Source: Spisula solida (lineage: Eukaryota > Mollusca > Bivalvia > Venerida > Mactridae). Taken from it: 64,000 nt of DNA. This document shows positions 57,455 to 64,000 of this stretch, piece by piece (position 1 is the first letter of the stretch; each line of letters starts with the position of its first letter). A program made the translations under genes and the position numbers. The stretch is from positions 14,768,720-14,832,719 of the forward strand of contig OX365950.1 of NCBI GenBank assembly GCA_947247005.1, read 5' to 3'. Under the pieces are notes generated by a model that saw only the letters and a program-made list of their open reading frames with translations, searched no databases and had not been told where the DNA came from.

Positions 57455-57598
57455 GTGTAGGTCAAGCCATGTTCGTCACAGTTGCCATTATATGCATTTA
57501 TTACAACATAGTGAATGCTTGGGCGTTCCATTATTTATTTTCATCATTTACATCAACACTTCCATGGTCATCCTGTGATAATTCCTGGAATACTGAGG
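57455..57598 (+). CDS. SLC6 transporter gene 2, exon with TM3
   Basis: Acceptor TACATTTCAG at 57454, donor GAGG|GTAAGA at 57599; phase 1 at both ends. Encodes GVGQAMFVTVAIICIYYNIV, then NAWAFHYLFSSFTSTLPW and SSCDNSWNTE. The substrate-site tyrosine of 'IYYN' is kept. SSCDNSWNTEAC (with the next exon) carries the EL2 cysteine pair of the family and is closest in style to glycine-transporter sequences ('GSC.N.WNT..C'). It starts at the same intron position and phase as the TM3 exon of gene 1, whose equivalent lacks the cysteines. Confidence 0.94.
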
Positions 57599-57789
57599 GT
57601 AAGATACCATATTTGGACATTTCAGCCAATTGCAGTCTGTCTCTATCTATCTATTTATACTGCAGCACCCGTTTGCAGGTATTAAGTGCAGGTAGTCTAC
57701 AATAGATGAATATATAAATTTCCGCATGCAAACCATGAAATATTGGTCTTTTAGACTAATGTGTTTGTATTACACATTGAGTGTCTTAG

Positions 57790-57920
57790 TAGAACCACTG
57801 CTTATAAAAACATACATCCGGGGTTTTAAATATAGATAATTTAAGATATCAGCTGTTGAATTATACTAATAGAATGTCGAGGATCAGGCCAAACTCTCCA
57901 TACTATATAATGTTTCACTG
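57790..57920 (+). mobile_element. Partial copy of the GTCC-ended MITE
   Basis: TTATAAAAACATACATCCGG, AGATATCAGCTGTTGAATTA, TACTAATAGAATGTCGAGGA and CCAAACTCTCCATACTAT correspond to the second half of 39336-39586. Confidence 0.6.
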
Positions 57921-58214
57921 ATGCTTCTCCTGGTATAGAATATCCTCCCTTGACAGACTAAAGTCACTTTCTATAACAGACACAGTTTAATGTGTGATGT
58001 GTAATGAGCTGTGACTACCGTACATCAAGGAGATAAGTTCTCCTATTGATTGCTAACTTTGAACTAGCTGATTTATTCCTGCATCATAAATTTTGATACA
58101 AATGTCAGAATGCTGTGCAATGTCTTTTAAACAATTTTAAAGCCCCGTTATCGATAGATCTCTCCCAAAACTAAAAAAGTGACGAACTTGAAAATGTGTT
58201 CTTTTAGTCTCTTT

Positions 58215-58752
58215 TTTAGCTCACCTGTCACAAAGTGACAGAGTGAGCTTTTGTGATCACACTTCGTCCGTCGTCCGTCCGTCTGTCCGTCCGTCCGTCC
58301 GTCCGTCCGTCTGTCCGTCCGTCTGTCCGTCCGTCAACAATGGGTTGTGTCCTCTCTAGAGGTCACAATTTTGGCCTAATCTTTATGAAACTTGGTCACA
58401 ATGATCATCTCAACAAAATCTAGGTCAAGTTCGATATTGGGTCATCTGAGGTCAAAAACTAGCTCACTAGGTCAAATTATAGAAAAAACCTTGTTTTAAA
58501 CCTTTCAACATGTAGTCTTCATAGTCACTAAACTCTCTGCAGTAACTCTCTACTCTCTATACATACAATAAACTTTCATCAACCAATGAAAATGTGTATC
58601 AGGGTTCACAGCAGTTTTGTAAAGGTCAAATATCAAAATATTCTAGTATTTAAACCAGGGTGTGAATTGTACTGGTTAAGTGGAAATCAAAGCGCTGTAT
58701 GGAGCGTAGACATTTTCCTGAGGGTCGTGGGTTCAACCCCCATTGGAACCAT

Positions 58753-58783
<31 letters not shown>

Positions 58784-59872
58784 GTGTTTAGGTATTATTT
58801 TGTCTTTATAGCATGTATTTGTACATTTTCCTGATGGTCGTGGGTTCAACCCCCACTGGAATCATAATTTTTTTTTTTTTTTTTTTTTTAAATGTTTAGG
58901 TATTGTTTTGTCTGTAAAACATTTATTTGTACATTTTCCTGATGGTCGTGGGTTCAACCCCCACTGGAACCATAATTTTTTTTTTTTTTTTTTTTAAATG
59001 TTTAGGTATTGTTTTGTCTTTATAACATGTATTTGTACATTTTCCTGATGGTCGTGGGTTCAACCCCCACTGGAACCATATTTTTTTTTTTTTTTTTTTT
59101 TTAAATGTTTAGGCATTGTTTTGTCTTTATAACATGTATTTGTACATTTTCCTGATGGTCGTGGGTTCAACCCCCACTGGAACCATAATTTTTATTTTTT
59201 ATTTTTTTAAGTGTTTAGATATTGTTTTGTCTTTATAGCATGTATTTGTACAGTTATATGGAGGAAAAATACCAAAATATTTTGTTTAAAATAAAGGTCA
59301 AATCATAGAAAAACCTTGTGTAGTCAGTCACCAGAGGTTACAATTTCAACTTAATCTTTATGAAACTTTGTCACAATGATCCTGTCAACAAAATCTAGGC
59401 CAAGTTCGATTTTGGGTCATCTGGTGTCAAAAACAAGGTCACAATGTCAATTGACATTTTCCTGAGGGTCGTGGGTTTAAACCCCACTGGAACCATAATT
59501 ATTTTTTTGAGTGTTTAGGTATTGTTCTGTCTTTATAGCATGTATTTGTACAGTTATATGGAGGAAATATTTTGTTTAAATTATAGGTCAGATCATAGAA
59601 AAACCCTGTGTAGTCACCAGAGGTTACAATTTCGACTTAATCTTTATGAAATTTGGTCCTAATAATCATCTCAACACAATCTAGGTTAAGTTTGATATTA
59701 ATTAAGTCATCTGGGGTCAAACGCTAGGTCACATGGTCAAATCATACACAAACTTGCAATAGAGGCTGAATTTCCTTAAATTTTATTCAGAAAATGTGTA
59801 GGATCACCATAGGGGTGTGCATGCACTAGTACGACAGGTGAGCGACCTAGGGCCCTTTGGGCCCTCTTGTTA
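58215..59872 (+). repeat. Dispersed CACAAAGTGACAG repeat family, with internal insertion
   Basis: Starts TAGCTCACCTGTCACAAAGT, then CTTTTGTGATCACACTTCGT and a (GTCC)n run. Blocks TCTTTATGAAACTTGGTCAC and GGTCATCTGGGGTCAAA recur every ~160 bp. Ends ...GACAGGTGAGCGACCTAGGG / GGGCCCTCTTGTTATG. The centre holds a tRNA-like array (58660-59205). Confidence 0.85.
58660..59205 (+). repeat. tRNA-like SINE part, tandemly repeated five times with poly-T
   Basis: A tRNA-like head (TACTGGTTAAGTGGAAATCA ... GGTCGTGGGTTCAACCCCCA) is followed by poly-T. Then the segment from TTTTCCTGATGGTCGTGGGT-TCAACCCCCACTGGAACC through poly-T and TTTAGGTATTGTTTTGTCTT repeats about every 108 bp, giving five GGTTCAACCCC B-boxes in a row, each with its own T run. 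A sixth relative lies at 59455-59505. Confidence 0.88.
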
Positions 59873-60059
59873 TGCTTTTGTGTTGCTTTTGTTTTTAAAA
59901 TCATATAGTGTCTTATTTAGAATACTTGGTTGCAACATGGTCTCTGAAGTTTCTGTGGTTCAAAATATTTTCTTCTTAATCTTAAGTACATAAAATTTAC
60001 TTACTTAACATATTAATGTAGTGTGAGTGCTGAAACTTGGGCAATCAGCTTTTTCATAT

Positions 60060-60530
60060 AACTGAAACTACATGTATGTCATTCAACCTTTTATTTGCTG
60101 CTGAACTAGGTCTATCAGCATTTTCACATGGCTGAAGCTAGGTCATCCAGCCTTTTAACCACTGAAACTAGGTCATTCAGCATTTTATTTGCTGCTGAAC
60201 TACGTCTATCAGCATTTGCACGGCTGAAACTAGGTCATCCCGCCTTTTAACCACTGAAACTAGGTCATTCAGCATTTTATTTGCTGCTGAACTAGGTCTA
60301 TCAGCATTTTCACGGCTGAAACTAAGTCATCCAGCCTTTTAACCACTGAAACTAGGTCATTCAGCATTTTCTTTGCTGCTGAACTAGGTCATTCAGCATT
60401 TTAACCACTGAAACTAGGTCATTCAGCATTTTTATTGCTGCTGAACTAGGTCATTTGGCATTTTTACAGCTGAAACTAGGTCATTTAGCCTTTTTATTGC
60501 TGAAACTATGACGTTCAGACAGCTGGGACT
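60060..60530 (+). repeat. Tandem array, ~40-bp unit (GAAACTAGGTCATTCAGC)
   Basis: CTGAAACTAGGTCATTCAGC / ATTTTATTTGCTGCTGAACT / AGGTCTATCAGCATTTTCAC units recur about eleven times with a higher-order alternation of CTGCTGAACTAGG and CCACTGAAACTAGG. Confidence 0.9.
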
Positions 60531-61084
60531 TGGGTTTTCGATGTTTTGACAGCTTAAACTTGGGCTTTCAGTGGTTCAGGTCATTTCCTCATTCAGTTAA
60601 TATGTTGGGTAGTGTGGCTTGTAATTGGGGTATGTGTTGTTTTTATGTTTTCTGTGCTCAGCTGGTTAAGTTTAGTGCTGCCTTCATAGTCCAGATTTTC
60701 TATTATCTTTTTGCACTGCACTGTCCCAAGTGGTGTGTGATAGTAGGTTTACTTGCTCTACAATTTTATTTCACCATGTTTATTTCAGTCCAGTATTGAT
60801 TACTGGTATTATCTTAGTTGCAGCTGTATTCATAAAATACTGATATTATTACACAATTGTTTGTATTGCTGACATTTCATTACCATATGTCAACATGTGA
60901 ATTGTATAGATCATGACAAGAATGTGCTGTCATATATTTATAGATGTGGACTCGTACATGGTCTTATTTTTCTTGGCTCTTTCTGCATTTAGAGATACAT
61001 GCACATAGTGTGTGGGCTATGTTAAGTTAAGAGTTGGACTAATTCAATGTTGTCAAGGCTCCTGCTTGGTTCATATCCATGACA
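60531..61084. repeat. Duplicated segment, copy 1, and intron filler
   Basis: ATGTTTTCTGTGCTCAGCTG-GTTAAGTTTAGTGCTGCCTT is repeated as ATGTTTTCTGTACTCGGCTG-GTTAAATTGAGTTTTGCCTT at about 61737. The 89-codon frame at 60530-60799 looks hydrophobic but overlaps this duplicated intronic block and is not supported as an exon. Confidence 0.6.
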
Positions 61085-61640
61085 TACAGTAACTAGGTCA
61101 TTCAGCTAGGGTATTAAGCTAGGGTATTCAGCTAGGCTATTCAGCTAGGGTATTCAGCCATACAGTAACTAGGTCATTCAGCTAGGCTATTCAGCTACTA
61201 GTATACAGTAACTAGGTCATTTAGCTAGGCTATTCAGCTAGGCTATTCAGCTAGGCTATTCAGCCATACAGTAACTAGGTCATTCAGCTAGGCTATTCAG
61301 CCATACAGTAACTAGGTCATTCAGCTAGGGTATTCAGCCATACAGAAACTAGGTCATTCAGCTAGGCTATTCAGCCATACAGTAACTAGGTCATTCAGCT
61401 AGGGTATTCAGCCATACAGAAACTAGGTCATTCAGCTAGGCTATTCAGCCATACAGTAACTAGGTCATTCAGCTAGGGTATTCAGCCATACAGTAACTAG
61501 GTCATTCAGCTAGGGTATTCAGCCATACAGAAACTAGGTCATTCAGCTAGGCTATTCAGCCATACAGTAACTAGGTCATTCAGCTAGGCTATTCAGCCAT
61601 ACAGTAACTAGGTCATTCAGCTAGGCTATTCAGCTTTTTG
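61085..61640 (+). repeat. Tandem array, ~37-52-bp units (AACTAGGTCATTCAGCTAGG)
   Basis: Alternating CAGTAACTAGGTCATTCAGC and TAGG(C/G)TATTCAGCCATA blocks, about 13 units. It is related to the 60.1-60.5 kb array and to TTTTTGACAGCTGGGACTT at both sites. Confidence 0.95.
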
Positions 61641-61877
61641 TTTGCTGAAACTAGTTCATTCAGCTTTTTGACAGCTGGGACTTTTATTATCTTGTTCGGT
61701 TATGTGTGGGCATTATAAATGCCTTGTATGATTTGATGTTTTCTGTACTCGGCTGGTTAAATTGAGTTTTGCCTTCCCTGTCCGACTTAATAGTATCTGT
61801 TTATTATTCTCCTGCTGTACTTATTTGGTTGTCCTCTCTTTCTATTCATTTATTCTATGGACATTTTATACTTTCAG

Positions 61878-62033
61878 CTTGCAGATTAAACAAATATCAA
61901 GTAACAAACTGTAGTCTTATCAATGAAACATTCCTGTCTATGCCAGTAGTTAGTAACACTACATGTGGAGCTTATCTACATGCCTGTGTCACATCAGACA
62001 ACCAGACCCTGTTTCACCAGAACAATGTCACAG
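61878..62033 (+). CDS. SLC6 transporter gene 2, exon with extracellular loop 2
   Basis: Acceptor ACTTTCAG at 61877, donor ACAG|GTAGGT at 62034; phase 1 at both ends, 52 codons. Encodes (A)CRLNKYQVTNCSLINET, FLSMPVVSNTTCGAYLHA and CVTSDNQTLFHQNNVT. Five N-X-S/T sequons (NCS, NET, NTT, NQT, NVT) and the second cysteine of the EL2 pair are seen, plus three further cysteines. A heavily glycosylated large loop 2 is normal for SLC6. The exon that should follow (approach to TM4) was not found before 64000. Confidence 0.88.
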
Positions 62034-62036
62034 GTA

Positions 62037-63085
62037 GGTACATGCAGTCCTTCCACTATTGTCTGCTGCATCATTTTACATGCAGTCCTTCCACTTTAGG
62101 ACTATTGTCTGCTGCATCATTTTACATGCAGTCCTTCCACTATTGCACGGATATACACAGAACGGATAAGCAGGTCTAAAAATAGCCTAATTATGACCCG
62201 ACTACCCATAATCCATTGCGCGCTTCGGTAAGCACGATAATTGTGAACATGGCTTATCCAAAAAAAATCTTTTTTTCGTGTCAAAACCACAAAACTAAGT
62301 GGTTTGATCATTTTCAACAAATAGAGGACACCCCAAAGATCACAAAAAATATTGATTTATAAGAAAAACAGTCGTAAATAAGTTTCCTTAGGGATTTAAA
62401 AAAGTAAATATCGGAAGCAATCCAAAACCCGTCGATTGAAAATTTATCGATCAGGATAGGTCACAGAAAATGTGGTCTATGTCACAATTGACAGATGAAT
62501 CGTCCAGACTATCTATTTAAAAACGTTCCAAACACACAACGGAACAAAAAAACACCCATCTTTGCTTATTTAGACGAAGAGTTTCTTTAAATGAAAACAA
62601 ATATCTCATTGACAAATCAGGCTGAATTGGTGAAATAATCCAAGATGGCGGCGACTAGCGGGAAAAATAGCGCCAACTTGAGAATCTCGTCAAGTCTCGC
62701 TAAGTCTCGTACAGGTAAGCCGATCGCGATATTTCATTCCACTATGGCGGCCTATATAGGAAAATAGTGGGAGTTAAATGAGTTGCCATTCCGTCTAATG
62801 TATTTCCGTGACTATTGTCTGCTGCATCATTTTACATGCAGTCCTTCCACTTTAGGACTAATGTCTGCTGCATCATTTTACATGCAGTTCTTCCGTCTTT
62901 AGGATTATTGTCTGCTGCATCATTTAACATGCAATCTTTCCATCTTTAGGACTATTTTATGCTGCATCATTTTACATGCAATGCAGTCCTTCTGTCTTTA
63001 GGACTATTGTCTGCTGCATCATTTTACATGCAGTCTTTCCATCTTTATGACTATTGTCTGCCACATCATTTTACATGCATTCAGT
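62037..63085 (+). repeat. Intronic tandem array starting at +4-6 of the EL2 donor
   Basis: TACATGCAGTCCTTCCAC, TTTAGGACTATTGTCTGCTG and CATCATTTTACATGCAGTCC recur about eight times. The array is split by the 665-bp element at 62146-62810. The first unit begins within the donor region itself (GTAGG-TACATGCAG). Confidence 0.92.
62146..62810. mobile_element. 665-bp TIR element with ACTATTG target duplication
   Basis: Left end CACGGATATACACAGAACGG; reverse complement of the right end CACGGAAATACATTAGACGG. ACTATTG flanks it on both sides (62139-62145 and 62811-62817), and removing the element restores a repeat unit. GC-richer than its surroundings with AAGATGGCGGCGACTAGC and CTCGTCAAGTCTCGCTAAGT inside. 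No transposase. Superfamily uncertain (7-bp, perhaps 8-bp, duplication). Confidence 0.85.
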
Positions 63086-63329
63086 CCATCTGCTGAATTG
63101 TTTGAAACAGTCTCATGAGAGCAATATGGTCTTACAGCTTGAAGTATTTGAACAGTACATGTATTTATGCTTTCTAAAAAGGTAAACTAGATCTACATCA
63201 ATTGTGGGGGGGAGGGTATTCAAGAATGGAAAGAGGTGGTCGATGATGTGCTATGCTAAACCATCTGGATTGTATTTAAAGGGGTTGTAAGTTTCATTTT
63301 GGAAATTTATACTATTTTATGGATATGAG
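63086..63329. other. Intronic sequence, no exon seen
   Basis: One candidate exon between TCTTACAG (63138) and AAAAG|GTAAAC (about 63180) was tested. In the required phase it reads a TGA at once, so it is not the next exon of gene 2. Confidence 0.5.
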
Positions 63330-64000
63330 TTTTTAGCTATTGTGATCGCTCTATGTCCATCATCCCTCGTCCACCATCCACCGTCCGGCGTCAACAATTG
63401 GACTGTTAACACTCTAGAGGTCACAGTTTTCACTTAATCTTTATGAAACTTGGTCACAATGTTTGTCTCTATGAAATCTAGGTCAGGTTTGTAACTGGGT
63501 CATCTGGGGTCAAAAACTAGGTCACTAGGTTACTAGGTCAAATCAAAGAAAAATCTTGTTAACACTCTAGAGGTCACAATTTTGACATAATCATAATGAA
63601 ACTTGGTCACAATGTGAACGTCTGTAAAATATAGGTCAAGTTCGCAACTGGGTCATCCCGGGTCAAAAACTAGGTCACAAGGTCACATTGAAGAAAAATC
63701 TTGTTAACACTCTAGAGATCACTTTTTTTACCTAATCTTTATGAAACTTGGTCACAATGTTTGTCTCTATGAAATCTAGGCCAAGTTCGTAACTGGGTCA
63801 TCTTGGGTCAAAAACTAGGACACAACAAAGAAAAATATTGTTAACACTCCAAAGGTCACACTTCTTGCCTATTCTTTATGAAACTTGGTCACAATGTGTA
63901 TCTCTATAAATTGAAGTCATGTTCGCAACTGGGTCACCTGGGGTTAAAAACAAGGTCACCATGTCACATTGATAAAAAACTTTGTTAACACTCTTGAGGT
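63330..64000 (+). repeat. Dispersed CACAAAGTGACAG-family copy, cut by the window end
   Basis: TTAGCTATTGTGATCGCTCT, CATCCCTCGTCCACCATCCA, then four internal units with TCTTTATGAAACTTGGTCAC, GAAATCTAGGTCA and GGTCATCTGGGGTCAAAAAC. Same internal blocks as 58215-59872. Confidence 0.85.

Noticed and set aside
63139..63180. Possible next exon of gene 2 between an AG and a GT
   Set aside because: In the phase required by the EL2 exon the first complete codon after the split codon is in a frame that reads TGA immediately, and no TM4 motif is present.

Overview
This is a eukaryotic, AT-rich, intron-rich window, most likely from a bivalve mollusc. The taxon is an inference from the style of the dispersed repeats: GTCC-rich units ending in GGGGGCAT-type termini, repeats of the form 'AGGTCAAGGTCACA', elements beginning with CACAAAGTGACAG, and tRNA-like modules. 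The species cannot be told. No prokaryotic features, rRNA genes or CRISPR arrays were seen. The long open frames are almost all artefacts of tandem arrays.

The real coding content is two neighbouring plus-strand genes of the SLC6 family (Na+/Cl--dependent neurotransmitter/amino-acid transporters, 12-TM LeuT fold). Gene 1 is covered from its TM3 exon to the C-terminal tail by ten exons: 11411-11557, 15324-15447, 21899-22031, 25439-25573, 30646-30749, 31235-31359, 32595-32851, 33723-33923, 34625-34792 and 35557-35745. Their phases chain perfectly into about 528 residues. The TM1-TM2 exons were not found and probably lie before the window. Gene 2 starts near 55.7 kb (TM1 55755-55965, TM2 56951-57082, TM3 57455-57598, EL2 61878-62033) and runs off the right end. 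Gene 2 is a conventional amino-acid-type (glycine-transporter-like) SLC6. Gene 1 is divergent: it has no EL2 cysteine pair and altered residues near the predicted chloride site.

The most striking feature is that six of gene 1's splice junctions carry private tandem arrays whose unit straddles the junction. The TM3, TM4, TM5 and TM10 acceptors have 69-, 82-, 81- and 29-bp units. The EL2 and C-terminal donors have 36- and about 45-bp units. In every case the functional copy is the exon-proximal one and the extra copies extend into the intron. This gives between about 6 and 80 candidate splice sites per junction.

Region by region: 0.3-1.4 kb tandem array; 3-7.3 kb mollusc-type repeats, a retroposon and a LINE reverse-transcriptase remnant; 10-36.4 kb gene 1, with introns full of MITEs (a pogo-like TA-flanked element at 10244-11184, a hAT-like element at 23354-23841, a 3.4-kb TIR element at 26102-29480), hairpins and tRNA-like modules; 36.4-55.7 kb intergenic, including a 4.4-kb array of 26-bp units (42.1-46.5 kb) and a 32-bp array (50.1-51.0 kb); 55.7-64 kb gene 2, with more arrays and a 665-bp TIR insertion.
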